NCBI GenBank assembly: GCA_018389105.1
Contig: JACATO010000649.1
Coordinates: forward strand, 558,001-622,000
Source: Nautilus pompilius
Taxonomy: Eukaryota > Mollusca > Cephalopoda > Nautilida > Nautilidae
Direction: 5' to 3'
Length of the DNA: 64,000 nt
Below are positions 46,961 through 60,511 of the stretch, piece after piece; positions within the stretch are counted from its first letter, which is position 1; each line of letters begins with the position of its first letter. Under the pieces are notes generated by a model that was given only the letters and a program-made list of their open reading frames with translations, was not told the DNA's origin and did not search any database. The translations under genes were made by a program, and so were the position numbers.

Positions 46961-49900
46961 GTCTAAAAAAATAGGGGGTTCTAGTGGGTGGAAATGGTAA
47001 ATCCCATGTGATACAAGATTAGCAATGCTTACTAACAGACAACAATGGCATTGCACTCCATCACCGAGGTTATCTCTCTTGTAGACATAATTTTATGCAA
47101 AAACGGAATAATTTCCAGCAGTAGTTGTCAATAGTGGTAGTGTAAACCAGTTTTAAAATCAAATTAATAGCTGATTGCATGCATATGGTCTGACATAGGA
47201 ATCCAAAATCTTGTCTCTATCTCTCATTGTAGTCAGCTTATCCATATTGAACACATGCAGGTCTGTACACAAACCAATGAAATTCCAGCCCAGAACTCCA
47301 ACACTGTAGTTATCCGCTTCCACAATGATCGTTGGGTGACTGTGTGTTAAATGTTAAGGCTAAACGCTGACTCAATGGTAAAGAAAATACTGCTCCACTC
47401 CTGTGGTTGCTAAGTAACGTATTCCTGGCACTAGTTCATCTATTCCTGTTTATTGCAGCGAGTCAGTGGAATATACACCAGGAATTTTGCCCCATCTCAT
47501 GCCAGCTCCTGCAAATGATTGAGGCTGATGCAAACCTCCCTGTCACCATAGAGATCAGAAGCAATTTGGGTCAGTGTAGCTAGTCTGTCACCTTGGTCAA
47601 AGACTGTCCAGCCTTTATTCTACCAATATTAGCTCTCTAGCTTAACAAGTACAGACTTCCCCATTTGTCCTGTTGCCCCTCAAAACAAAGATCACAACGG
47701 AGCCAAAATTAACGTGAATGCAAATCAGATTTAGACCAAAAGCTAATTTAAATGTTTCTTCTGAAACTGATTTATATATTTCTTAGATGAAAGTTGTTAC
47801 ATGAAAAGAAGTTTGCATTGTAGATTTGGAGAACAAATCTTTAGTCATTTCATACATAATTTGTTTGTTTCTTAACTTTTGTAAACAAGTACATTATTTA
47901 CAAGTGATGTCTGAAGCAGAGGATAACTAACTGTAAGCATCTCTTATTCTTAGTATAGAAAAAAATTGCATTTGTTTTCATTTCACAACTGAAATAAAAT
48001 CATGAAATTAAAATGGCCATCAATATTTTGCAATTTAAAACAAGGCTGCCTGGAACCTAAGCAACAGAGTTTGATATTGAAGTTAAAAGAAATGATTTTA
48101 AAGGGCATAGATTTCTGAAGATAGAATCATCTAAATTGTCTACTGGACTAAACAGTTAATTAAAGTGAAGATATGCCACCTGTATTCAATCAAATGCAGT
48201 TGAAAATGGCCACTTCAACTTAATCATAATTATTTACTATCTGGAGAAGAGAACAGATTTACTGCAGAGGAAGGTAACTATTTTATATTCAACATTGAAA
48301 ACATGATATAAATTCTTCTTAATCAGAAATTGAGAAGTACAGCCATTACAGTAATGTCTTTTGTGTAGTCACATGACAGCAAAATGGCTCCCACCTGTCA
48401 TCATTACCTGGTCAGTAAACTTTTGAATTAGCACCATTATCAACATTCTCAATTTGATAAACAGTATTTATGATAAAATTAAATTAATATGGAAATTATA
48501 TCATTGGATCACATTTCACTCCATATAAGAATCATTGCACTGAAGATTTTAATTGACTAATAATTAAAATATTTAAGGAGACTTCTGAGGGATTTTGGTT
48601 TTATGCTTTTGAAAGTTTTTGTTCTTCCAAAAAAAAAAAACAAAAAACTTTTCTTATGTGGCTATTCAGTTGTTACGATGAAATAGTGAACCTGTGTGGA
48701 GAAAGCATGGATTTAGTGGCACCACATTTCTTGCCATTTTTTCAGAATATGGCATCTTAAGGTATTTATCATTTTCTTGGTTTTCATCTAAATGTCTTCA
48801 GCTTTGGAAAGCAGTTAATCGTATTGTGTCAAATGCAATGTCACTGGAAAACCCTGCCATCTGCATCAGTTAAGTCTCAGGTAAATATGCCATGTTTGGG
48901 GATCCATAAAATTCCAAAAACTTCATAAAATATCCAAATAAAACAGGTGAAAGATAGGCAAAGTCCCAGAGGCATTGAAGGTGTCATTTTCAAATTCTTT
49001 GTAATGACTCAGTTCTGCTGAACAGCAAAGGAGAAAATCATATCAAGGCGTTTTCATATTAAAAGAGCTTACAGGGTTACCACGACAACCATGCAAATAA
49101 AAAGTTGTGAACCAACATATTCTGGGCTGAATATCAAGCGCATTGTTTAAGATTTCTTCTGAGTTGGTTTGAAATGCCAATTTGAGTTGTTGACCCCCAA
49201 AAGATCCATTAAAGAACAAAAAAACATATACGTATATATTTCCAGCATTACAATCTGTTAACACAGCAGCGATGATAATGAAGGAAATGAATATGGTTTT
49301 AAATTATAGAATGACTCCGGCTATCCACAACAGCTGGAGCCTTAATTTGCGGATAAAATATACATGGATAACCAAATCAAACACCTACAAACAATGGAGG
49401 TTTAAGAAAGCCTGACATATTTTCATTTTTGAGAGGGATAAATAATTATAAAGACAGACAGGCACCGATAGATGTCTAAATGGTGGCTTTGTCTTCTACT
49501 ACAGCGAAATAAGTTGAAAATTCCCCGTTGTGATTCCTGCCTCTCTATAAAACCCTGTCAGACTCCAAAAACAGATACTCCAATGCTATCTATTGAGTTA
49601 AGGCCCCCCCCAAAACAACAAACAAACAAAATTTGATTTCGATTGCTGTATAAAAAGAATAATAAAAAAATTTTTTTTTAAAAATCACAAAAAAAACTTA
49701 AATAAAATCTAATAACTGAAAGTAGCAACATCTGATGCCATGGAGACCATTATTTAATTTTTCTCAATAAATATTGCCTGTTTAAATTCAATATGGCCAC
49801 CAAGTTCATTAGCAAAATTCAATAGCTATTGAGGCGTAACTAAATCATAAAGTGTCTAGTTCGGAGGGAAATGAATAAGACCTTAAAACCAATTCACGTT

Positions 49901-50093
49901 CTGTACTGGGTTGAATTAGTCTATTTTATTGTTGTTTTTGTCCCCCCCCCCACCCCACCTTCAACTGTTCCTTTCAGGGGAAGCTGAAGAAAAATTCTCT
50001 TTTTTTACAAATGTTATCAAGACTATCAGCTTGATTCTGTTTGTTGTGCAAACACAGGGACAATTTATCCTTGATGAAAGAAAACATACGTAC

Positions 50094-50206
50094 TCTGTGT
50101 GTCCCAGGCAGTATGAATGGATGTTATAAGCGTTAGGATAGTGGGAAATCCTTATTTTCTCGTCCCGGTCACAAGTCGCAAGGTAGCGATCCTCGTTTAT
50201 CAGCGC
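50094..50206 (-). CDS. WDR4: WDR4 orthologue, most 5' exon recognised in the window
   Basis: A 113-base exon on the minus strand, acceptor ttggtttttgtag, donor gtacgt. It starts in phase 0 and encodes 37 codons plus two bases: [20 protein letters not shown], then [17 protein letters not shown]. The DRDEKIR signature and the following ...YCLGHT-D are the best-conserved stretch of the family (vertebrate WDR4: TADRDEKIRVSW ... FCLGHTEF) and lie on the face that contacts METTL1 in the known family. The next exon is 20.8 kb downstream. The upstream exons (N-terminus and first two to three blades, about 150 residues) were not found in 50.2-64 kb, so the gene is partial here. Confidence 0.93.
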
Positions 50207-50392
50207 CTACAAAAACCAAGCAGAAGGAATTCAATTTATCTGTTTAGCGACTGAAAAGAATCGCTGGATGAATAGAATAATAATCGGAATAGTTCCTGCT
50301 GCACAGTTTCTCTTTGTTGCCATCGTTGTTTTTTCCTGGTCCCCCCCCCTTTTTTTTTTTTTTAGTATTTTTGCAAAAATAGAGAGAGGGAG

Positions 50393-50430
50393 AGAAAGAG
50401 GAGGAGGAGGAGGAGGAAGAGGAGGGGGGG
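50393..50430. repeat. GA/GGA purine tract near WDR4 exon
   Basis: agaggaggaggaggaggaag and a G8 run, about 190 bases upstream (gene sense) of exon 50094-50206. On the gene strand it is a long pyrimidine tract. Confidence 0.9.
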
Positions 50431-51432
50431 GTGAAATTGAAAGAAGTCCCAAACAATGCTATCTATGCAGTGCCATCAAATTAGATCTGATGGCCACATT
50501 GAGTTGGAGGAGAATGTGATAAATGTCAGCTTATATTGCTCCAGGCTTTTGAGAAACCTTCCAGAGAGATCTTTATTTTCCATCACACACACACACACAC
50601 CTAACAGAACAGAATCCTATCAGCTCTCCCCCCCTCTGTCTCTCTCCCACCCCCACCACAACCCAACCAACTCAATGTTTATTTACAAAATACCAGTGGA
50701 ACAAAGGGGCGTGTGAGTCACCCCACAGGGGGGAAGGGAGAGGCCTGCAAAACTCTACTTCAACCACAGAACAAGAGAGACAGGGTGCTTGCCAATCAGA
50801 CTGGCTCTGGTTCAGCAATGACCAGCCAACGTCCAGCTTCTGATAGAAACGCAGCCAAATCCAGGATAAAGGTGGTGGTGGTTGGGGGGGGTGCAGGGGA
50901 GAGAGAGAGGGTAGTCTCTTGTTTTCCTTCAAAACCCTGGCTCTTAATGCATGCAACGTTTGGTAAACATGCGACGAAGTCATCGTGTCCCCCTTTGTAA
51001 GAGAACAAAGCCCTTTTCTGTCAAACCTTTTGCAGAGAGCGCAGATATTATCTGGAAATGGTTAAAACTCCCAGGAAACAAACAGAATCTTCACCACACT
51101 ACACTGAACTGAAAAAATAAATATATACATATACACACAACGCACATGGGTGTGTGTGTGCTTTGCTTTTCCTGGACTCTTTATGGTTCCCATCCCCCCA
51201 CCTCTGGTTTCTTTAATTATTTTCTGTTATTTTTTTTTTAAAATAAAAAGAAAAATGCAACTAATCAAGTTAAGAAAACGAAAGTAATTTACAAAGTAAG
51301 GGGCTAATTACAAAATGCCTCGAAGTATTTATTAAACTCCCTCATAGCCCTCCAAAATTAATAAACTTTGTATGCATTCTAGGTACAGAGTCTGGGGTTA
51401 CCTTTATGATAAGATCGTAAGGTAAGGTAAGG

Positions 51433-51435
51433 TAA

Positions 51436-51466
<31 letters not shown>

Positions 51467-51953
51467 GATGGATAGAGAGGGAGAGAGAGAGAGAGATGGA
51501 GAGGAGAGAGAGAGGGAGAGAGATGGAGAGGATGGAGAGAGGAGAGAGAGGGAGAGAGATGGGGAGAGGGAGAGAGAAAGAGAGATGGATAGAGACAGAG
51601 AGAGAGAGAGGAGGAGAGAGAGGGAGGGAGAGAGAGGAGAGGGAGAGAGAAGAGAGATGGATAGAGACGGAGAGGGAGAGAGAGAGAGAGGGAGAGGAGA
51701 GAGAGGAGAGATGGATAGAGACGGAGAGAGAGAGAGAGACGAGAGAGAGAGAGAGGGAGAGAGATGGGGAGAGGAGAGAGAAAGAGAGATGGAGAGAGAC
51801 GGAGAGAGAGAGAGGGAGAGAGAGAGAGAGATGGATAGAGACGGAGAGAGAGAGAGAGAGAGGGAGAGAGATGGGGAGAGGGAGAGAGAGAAAGAGAGAT
51901 GGATAGAGACGGAGAGAGAGAGAGGGAGAGAGAGAGAGAGATGGATAGAGACG

Positions 51954-51984
<31 letters not shown>

Positions 51985-52169
51985 GGGAGAGAGATGGGGA
52001 GAGGAGAGAGAAAGAGAGATGGATAGAGACGGAGAGAGAGAGAGGGAGAGAGAGAGAGAGATGGATAGAGACGGAGAGAGAGAGAGAGAGGGAGAGAGAT
52101 GGGGAGAGGGAGAGAGAAAGAGAGATGGATAGGACGGAGAGAGACAGAGGGAGAGAGAGGGAGAGAGAT
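51433..52169. repeat. GA-rich satellite with higher-order structure
   Basis: About 735 bases of almost pure purine on the plus strand. It is not a plain (GA)n. Blocks atggatagagacggagagag and gatggggagagg recur, the former at 51657, 51711, 51831, 51899, 51951, 52019 and 52071. Successive gaps of 68, 52, 68 and 52 give a 120-bp higher-order unit in the right half (51831, 51951, 52071). Long open frames on both strands (up to 287 residues of Ser/Leu/Pro or Glu/Arg) are low-complexity artefacts. Confidence 0.97.
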
Positions 52170-55100
52170 TTAATTTGAAGATGTAGAAGCTCTGTGTGCA
52201 AGCACTTTGACTGTCTCTCCTGAAGGAATATACCAAGGCCACACAATTTTAACGTATACTGTACCTCTAACTATTTATAATTAGGTTTCAGTGATACAGG
52301 ATACTAACAGAATTATCAAATGCAAACAAGGAATAATTATTTATACTTTCTTCTCATGCTACGAAGGCTGTTATCTTGTGATCCAGAGTCGTAAGTAATG
52401 ATGCGAAATGGCGCATGTAAAACAAAGTGCCAACTAAACATTTTGCAACGCAGAATCTCGCACAAATTACAATTCACATAATGTTATCTTCTCAGTAGGA
52501 GAGTTACATCATCACAAAACACACTTGAAAATCTCCTTCAAGTTAAAGATGTAGGCAAGTTATTAGAAGAAGAAAAAAAACATTTAGGGTAAATTAAGCC
52601 CATTTTTTAAAAAAAAAAATTAACAGACACCAGAATTCTCTTAAATAAATATATAATTATCCGTTTTAATAAACAACATTTTCCTTTATGTGTACATGCT
52701 GTTCACCTCAGGAGATGAGAACCTGTTGTACTGGATATTCGCCAAAGAGTTGACACAACATGATTTACCCTAATGGTAGCAAATATGTGCCTTACTGCAA
52801 CATGTTGCAGAAAAAGAAAAAAAAAAAGGCCCAGTCAAATGTTTTTTAAATGTAAATCATGTAGAACTCTCTCATTTTTGACTTATCACATTTTTAAACA
52901 GAATCTCTAACTGTGCAATGGCAGGAACGCAGTAGTGTCTCTGCACGAACTGTTTCAATCATGGATTAACATCCGGCGCAAAGTTTATGGTACAGCCAAT
53001 ATTCAGAAAGGCACCTGAAACCAATACAGCATATGAAACCATAGAGGCTGAGCATCGTCACCTCACAGAAAAGTCAGAAAAAGTAATCGGCACTTCAGAT
53101 ACAGCTTGGCTAGGACTATACATCACAAAACCATGCAGGTTTTTGGGATGGCTGCTAAGTTAAACACGACCGCCTCAAAGGAAAACAGCATGTCAGAACA
53201 AATGTATGCTAAGTAGCCACGTAGATACACAAAGTCCGGGCGTTCAGCATACAGCAACATGGAAACATACCGCTAAATTAGAGATCTATCAAAACCGGTT
53301 AAGGTTTCCAACAAAAGGTAAACTCCAAATATAAAACAGTGTTTATGCAAAAGAAAAAACTGTTTCACAAAAGACAGCAAACAATGACATTTCACCCTTA
53401 AAAGAACAGGAGAACTTGAAACTCTATGACTCAAATAAAACACGTTTTACACCGTTTCTCAAAAGAAAAGTCAGCAAGATTCTACAACAGCATCAGAATC
53501 ATTGAGAAAGACACCTTATCTGAAAGCTTTATTCTGGTTATAGGTTGACTGAAAATATGAAATAAATCCCATGTGAAGGTTCTGATGAACCGCAATGGTG
53601 TTCAATCAGTCTAAAAATTAAATGGTGGGGGAAGAAAACTCAGCTGCCAATCACAGACAAACCCCTACAAGGTCATAATTACCATAATCATTTTGTAAAG
53701 GGGCAAGAAGTTTGATTCAATTTATATAATGCCACTCTTTCCCTCCTGGATCTTTCAAAACAACTATTCAAACCATTTTCAGATAAATCAGCATTGGCCG
53801 CATCCAGCGATTTCCCAAGTTGGACCATTCCACATTCTGTTATTATAAACAACAAGAACAAAACAAAAGAAAACTCCCACATCTGTAGAAATGCAGCCCA
53901 ACCGTCTTGCAGTCTTTGAGCCTGAGATGACAGAAGAAAAAAGGAAACAAACAAAGACTATTTTCCAAGTTCCTGACCTTTTAAAATTTTAAATGCCTCA
54001 ATTACTAACAATCTGTCGTATACCGGATTAGAATGTTTGATTTTGTCTTAACTGCTCAGTAAGCATTACTGATACATAGCAATGCCATTATAGAGCTTAA
54101 AATAAGTACCAAGAACAGAAGCCAGTTATAGAGCCTACAGAAAGTTAGGGAAAAACACAAACAGCAATGTACAAATACAAAACGCGAAAGTACATAAAGA
54201 TTGGAGAAGATACATGATATACCATATGCATTTATTTCAATAAATATTTACAAGAGTCTACTAAAAGTGACAAGTACTAATTAACTACAGGGAAACCACG
54301 ATATTCGAAAAAACCTGTGATTTTATGCACACAAGATATAATGCTGCCCTCTACTCATTAAAAGCAGTGTAGTATCATTGTCACTCCACCAGGTGGCAGC
54401 CATGAATAGTGTTGAAACAGAGAGCCATCACAGAGTTTCGCACACACACAAAAAAGGGATTTCTACCTACAATTAGAAAGACTAATCGCAGGTTGATCTG
54501 AATGAACAGAGTTTCTCCAAGTAGAGCTCATTACCACAGCCCTGGTCTTTATGCCATTGCTACCACTATCACTGCACCACCTCTGCTTCAGGAGGCCAAC
54601 AGCCCCAATTCACCGCCCAAGACAGACGCGGTTGCCTCCCTAATCCTTGCATGTGTGTCATATACTCTGTAAAACCTTCTCTAATCTCTCAGCAGTAGGA
54701 TAAATGGTTATTCCGTGCGCATCGTCCAAATATCACAATGCAAATCTACTGCTTTTTCGATCTTATGGCATGACTCGTGAAAAAAGCCACACATTTTACC
54801 CGCAGAATGGTCTCCGCCTGGAGCCGGGTCAAGATATTCGGCAGAACCACCACCCTTCCCATCATTCACCTCTGCTTCATAGTAAATTACGCTTGCCTCT
54901 GATCTGCTTCAGGACAGTTTGTTCCCCCCCTCTCATTCCTTAAAACACATTTACTTTAATGGAATTTCCATGTGAAAATATCCTGCAAAATGGTCCCCTC
55001 CAGGTCCCAGAACCCTACTCAGAAATAAAACCCTGGTGATGGCAAAAGACAAACACTCAGAAACAAAGGCCTATTACTTAGTTTAATCAATGCTTAAAAG

Positions 55101-57180
55101 GGTATCCCTAACCCAATCTAACCCCTAATTCTAGTCTGCCCCCCCCTTTCACCCACCTTGAAAATAACCATCATCCCTTAGAACAAACTCAAAAAAAAGC
55201 CAATGGAATAACCACTTATACACAAAAGCTTCATTTGTTTTGGAGCAATACCTTTGTTTAGTTGCTGTTTTAATTGATTTTCCATTGAGAGAATGGATCT
55301 GATTACAGGTATACAAAACAAGAAAAAAATTAGAGAAAAAAAAAGAAGTAATTAAAGACTATTCCCCCTGTGAATGGACTATATAATTAATAGAAATAAG
55401 CATCTACACCCTGATACTATTCATTTTGCTATTTGCCTGCATTTAGCATCTGTTTGGTATGAAGATATCTGGCAGCACAACATGGACAGAATTTCTAATG
55501 TTCCATTTGCCAGGTGCCACAAAGATTAACCCTGCACACAATAGTGTGTGAAGGCAGACTGGCTGGTAACTGGAGCTGATGAACTCCAGCATTGCCCAAT
55601 TAGGGAGGAATCTTAGCAGGGAAGTGGGGGGTTGGGGGGGGGGATGGATTTGATCTACAAAGATTATCTTGCCAGAACCCTGTGGACAATGGCAGAGAAG
55701 CTACAATGATGAATGACCAAGACCATTTATCAATGGCCAAAGTTGGGGCCCCACAAATTCTGTAACTGCCAGTGGCAGGAAGTGACTAATGAGGTACCAC
55801 ATCACTATACCATTTTAAAATTTCTTTGTTTGTATTCTACTGCAATCAAGTGGCATGGGGTTCACAATACAGCAGCAGAACCTGACACTGAAGGCTGTAG
55901 CCTGGTGCCAGAAGAGGCAAGGAAACAGAGGAGGATACCAATCATCTGGGCCCCCCTCCTCTGTGCCTGGAATAAAATCCTTAAAGAATTTACTGACTAC
56001 AACAGGTCCAAAACCACCTGCATAAACTTATTGATTCCTTCCTTTTCGTTTTTATGTAAAAAATATTAAAAGTTATCCGTATAGCACTAACAGCCACTCA
56101 ATAGTTTGATCCAATACACCTGCATTGAAAACACAAACTCCTTATATACCAATACTGTGTTCCAGCCTATAAAATGATATATATGAATATGTGTTTTGGA
56201 CCTTTTACCTTTTCATCACTGCCTAACAGCATTTTTAAAAATCCCCGTTCATAGTAAATTGGAACAGTTTGTAACGAAACAATCAATCAGTCATAGACTG
56301 AAAGCAAGGGCAGACAACCCACCATGTATGCATCAATATTTGTGTGCGCGTGCGCATGTAAATATATATGGTAAAATACAACAATACAGAACCCATTTAG
56401 AAAAATTTCAATCAATCAAACAAACAGGTTTACGTAAGCATGTTTGCTGTCTCCCAACAAGAGTCAGAGCTTCATCTGCCTCCAGAGACAGTGGGTACAT
56501 ATATTATTGGGTCGCAGGTAACAATGGACGTGGCTCTTCAGGCTAAATGACCATGTACTCTGCTTTCATATGAAGATCAAACTGGAATGTAGCATGGAAG
56601 ATAACCTGACTAATCAGATCACTTGTCTATTTTAGCTAGCAAATTCAGTTGTCCATTAATGGACAAATAATCTGCAACCACATGTAGCAGCAATCCAGGT
56701 ACGCTACAGCATCCAAAATGGGCAAGAAATCTTTAACTCTTATAAAGCCGTTTTTGTTTGGCGCTTAATTTTTGTGGAGAAGTTTAATTGTGTACAAAGG
56801 GGCTAAGAAGAAGACGGGCGTGTATATAAGGTTCCTGTCACTCAAAAATATCTACCCGTGCCCATCAATATACTGGTTGCAGTAGACTGTTTACAACTAT
56901 GTCAGGCAGTCTGTGCCATGCATTCAACACTTGATTACTGTAACAAAATGCCAATGAAAATCAGGCCCTGCTATGAATCTCAAAAGAGTTTGTAACTACG
57001 TTCCCTTTTTCCTGAGAAAGAGGCTGCTTTTTTCCTTTTCTTTTAGAATTTTAAAAAAAAAAAGAAAGAGAGAGTTGCCGTTGGGTCCCATGCAATCTAC
57101 AATATGGAGTAAGAAGGTTAACTTTTCCTAAACACTCGGAATAATTACGATCGTTTAGTCTCCAGATCATTCCAGTAAAA
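52170..57180. other. No gene seen
   Basis: AT-rich DNA with C- and A-runs. Open frames at 53688-53954 (-), 54704-54943 (+) and 55713-56069 (+) show no family resemblance or splice support. This is where more 5' WDR4 exons would be expected; none recognised. Confidence 0.4.
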
Positions 57181-57288
57181 TGTCTTTCACCGCCTCCGCA
57201 ACCACCAACCTTCCTGAGAAAACAGTGGTGATTGCTCAGCACGTTCTATGTAACACCGGATCTGAAGAGTTATTCCCCATGTGTCAGG
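57181..57288 (+). other. Exon-like open segment with ATG and donor
   Basis: ATG at 57181 opens 36 codons reading MSFTASATTNLPEKTVVIAQ, then HVLCNTGSEELFPMCQ, followed by cag/gtaatc. Composition is coding-like and GC is raised. No family was recognised, so it is only a candidate first exon of a plus-strand gene. Confidence 0.25.
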
Positions 57289-59639
57289 TAATCAAGTGGA
57301 ATTGGGTTATCTGGACCTCATGGGTTATTCTCTCTCTGTCTAGCGATCAGAATCGTAGCCCCCGTTCACCCGCTGCAAGAAGTGGTTTAATAAAAACATC
57401 CACCTGTTACTTACATTGTGTGCTGCTAACACAGGGATCAAGAGTTAAATTAAGGCTTTACGTAAATCGCGGTGTAGCCTAAGCGCAGTTTTGCACACCG
57501 CATCGCGACAGAATATTATTGCTGGCACTGGAAACCACGTGAAAAATAACCCTGCTGGCTGCTCCATCTTTATTTTCAAAAAAGAAACAGTCTTGTGCTC
57601 ACATGACACTCACCATCTTCCATATTTGACACCGTGTAAGGACAGGCTCTTGGTTCTTCGTGTGTCGTAAATATGACTTCATTTGTAATTGGTTTTATGA
57701 TACATGATCTGTGCAAAGCTTTTATTAATAATGATATATTAAAGATGGAGTAATTACAATTAGGAAAGGGGGAAAAAAATACATTTGTCATATTGATGAA
57801 TTCAGTACCAAGGAAATGCAATTTACAGCTGAGGTGAAATGGTCAACAAAAGGTCCCTGATTTGATAAGAAATTTCAGAGGATTCTGGGATAGCCTCGCA
57901 GTAAAATGAGAGGCAGATCAAAATATTACAAGTGCTTAAATTGAGTTGATTGGATTTGATCAGAAGCCCATGAAACAGAAGTGTGAAGTAACCTTTATTT
58001 TTTTATCACTAGAACAATTTGGTTGGTTGCAGCTGAACCCTGAGAATGGAATCATGGGAAATGTGAGAAGTTCCAACAATTAACAACAGAACATATGAAG
58101 TCAAAACTTAAGTTTGATAATATGCTTATGTGCTTCCTGTAAACACCAAACCAATAAAACAGCTTCTAAGGTTGAATCTCTTGGTTGAACCACGAGAGTA
58201 ACACTCCAAACTGTTACGAAAGGGGAACCAGTAATAATCTCCCGTGCTTGTGCTACTGCATACAAACACCTGGGAGGTTCAATTTGTATATGGTGCAGAA
58301 ATCTGCTGCCTGCACAGAAAACACTTTTAGTTAGCAACCAGTGTGACCTGGTATCCAGAAACATCCAAAATGATCTGACTAAAAGTCTGTATATTAAAAA
58401 AAATAATAATATAAGTGGAATTAAGGAATTAATTACTTCATTGGCCCCAATGTTTATCGCAAAAAGTAGGATTGCAGTTTCTCTAGTGATCGTGTAAAAT
58501 TTTATGGTGATTCTGACTGGAAAAATAGGTCAGTAAAAAGATAATTTGGAAATTAATTAAGCATATTTTAAATAGAAAGCGCAAACAAACCACAAAGCAA
58601 CCACATAACCGCCATTAAATAATCAAATAGAAAGCCAAATGTTTAGCTTAAACTTTATGTAAAGCATCACTGATATCCGTTTCTTCTCTCTAGTGACTTA
58701 TTTAGCGTATAAAATATGGCCTCATGGAAACAGAGATAATGAGAGGTTTCAATAATAGCTACACTTAGCTCAAAGTTACTGTTCGGAACTGAGAATGAAG
58801 GATTAAAAACAGGGGGCCTAATTACAATGCAAGCCTTTTCCTTTCTTTTAGCACCTGAAGGCACTTAATTGAACTAACATGATGTCGTAAATAAACATAC
58901 GTCAAAAGTATAAGCTTTATAGCCTTTTGTCATGGACACGTGACTAACACAACCTGGATGTTCTGCTTACCTCCCTTAGGAGACTCTTGGCTTCCCAGGT
59001 GATGTTGATACACCAGAGACACCTTGTGGTGCCAATGAAATCTAATTAATAGTTATGTTTAAGGAATTGTGATGGGCACTGTGAAGATAATGTATGACAA
59101 CAGAACTGACTGCTGATGAGGCAGATGGACCAGGGGTTTGTGATTGATTGGACACAGGAGGACACATATTTTGATTTACTTGGGGCAGGGGAAAGAAAAT
59201 CAGCCTGGAAATTATAAATGAGTAGAAAACTTTGTAATGTTCTCTTTGCACAGATAAACATACACGTAATGTATGTATAATATGTAAGGTGCATATGGTG
59301 AAAAAGATATTAAGTCAGAAAAGTTTTTCCTCATCCACACTATTCCTGATACTACAAAATTGCAAATTTAACAAATTTTCAAAAAAAAAAAAAAGTAAAA
59401 GAAACAAACAAACTGCTGCTTCTGCTGCAGTTATGAACTGAAATCACTAATGTGAATATAGATATATGAGCAGAGTAAATGCCCAGGGCTAATCCGGATG
59501 TAGAAAGTAAAAATAATAATTTAAAATCTAAATAATGGAACAAAGTAATTCTTTTCTTACATAATTAAAAATTACACACACACACATGCAGAGTACATAC
59601 GTGTCATGATTTTGCAGTAGTGACAAAGTATATAGTACA
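57289..59639. other. No gene seen
   Basis: Two minus-strand pieces look exon-like by their borders (57606-57690 with a gtgagt donor; 58140-58320 open). Neither resembles WDR4 or another known family. Confidence 0.35.
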
Positions 59640-59890
59640 TATATTGTATATGTAACTGATGTTTATATTAACAAGTATAAATATCCATGTAGTCTTAATC
59701 CAGTACACAGGTGTATACAATTTTTGAGAGTCCATAGAAGCTACATAAGTGTATTTACCTGACTACATTAGATAGTATATACTGTAGATGTGTGTCTACA
59801 TTAGTTATCTAGGTATAAACATGTCCAATCAGTCTAAATCAAGGCATATGAATTTTTTGTCAGTTCATATCAGCAACATAAGTAAATAGT
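59640..59890. repeat. Degenerate AT-rich tandem repeat, array 1
   Basis: Repeated variants of acattag-tat-taggta-a and cagtctaaatca/cagttcatatcag at 60-90 base spacing, for example ctacattagttatctaggta and cacaggtgtatacaa. The same vocabulary reappears at 61790-62240. Confidence 0.45.
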
Positions 59891-59919
59891 TACATATCTG
59901 ACTGACTCTGGGTAGATGG

Positions 59920-60040
59920 TACATCAAACTGAGCTGGCTGGTACTGACTGGAATACCAACTCAGAAGGTTCTCAACCTCAGCAGTCCAAGAGTCACCCAC
60001 CAGACCGCTGTGCCACCCTAGGTACACGTCTATACTGGGT
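59920..60040 (-). repeat. SINE 5' (tRNA-like) part, minus orientation
   Basis: The minus strand reads gggtggcacagcggtctggt, then cttggactgctgaggttgag and gagttggtattccagtcagt. The ggtggcacagcgg start is box A-like and gttggtattcc is in the box B position, about the spacing of a tRNA. The downstream core seen in other copies is missing, so it is truncated. Confidence 0.5.
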
Positions 60041-60511
60041 TCAGAGTTAGCTTCTGAATTCATAAAATTGACGATACCTGAGAGTAGGTTGTACAAAAAA
60101 ATTGGAAAAAGAAAGTCATTAACGATATTTTCACATATACTGTACAGGTAACACGATTTACTAACACCCAGCTACATACTGTACAGGTGCTTTATCAGCT
60201 GTTACTGTGCATACCACTTTGTGATTGTTGTGAAAACAGTTAATTAAAATTTATTTTCCAATAAACAGAACTGTAGTTGAAACCTAGTTGTGTATTAAAC
60301 AGATTTGGACACATGGTAAAATCAATCAGTTATTGACCAGTGACAATGAACTACGACTGCTTGAGGCAATGATAATGGTTTGTCATCATGGGCTGTGATA
60401 CTAAAGAATTTAGCACAGATTCACTAGACGTTTCAAGGTGTTAAGTAGTTAAGAAAAATGTTGATTGATTAAAGATATCATCGTTTGGGTGTCAGGTGCC
60501 CGAGAAAAGGT

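Larger units (their letters stand above)
29270..50093. other. WDR4 intron (20.8 kb)
   Basis: Contains the hAT, Tc1, MITE, SINE and repeat 'A' features listed. 29380-29660 is extremely AT-rich low-complexity DNA. The stretches 36.9-38.1, 38.7-41.2, 44.3-46.8 and 47.1-50.0 kb carry no gene I can support. A lysine-rich open segment at 45760-45869 (+) ends in TAA but has no convincing start. Confidence 0.6.

Noticed and set aside
51379-52246. Open frames of 280-287 residues on the minus strand and 236 on the plus strand
   Set aside because: They are translations of the GA satellite (Ser/Leu/Pro or Glu/Arg only), open on several frames at once.
57606-57690. Minus-strand segment with a gtgagt donor considered as an upstream WDR4 exon
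   Set aside because: Its peptide (EVIFTTHEEPRACPYTVSNM) does not match any WDR4 N-terminal blade and no phase test is possible.
58960-59040. Minus-strand stretch ending ggag/gtaagc considered as a WDR4 exon
   Set aside because: Peptide LWCINITWEAKSLLRE has no WD-repeat pattern.
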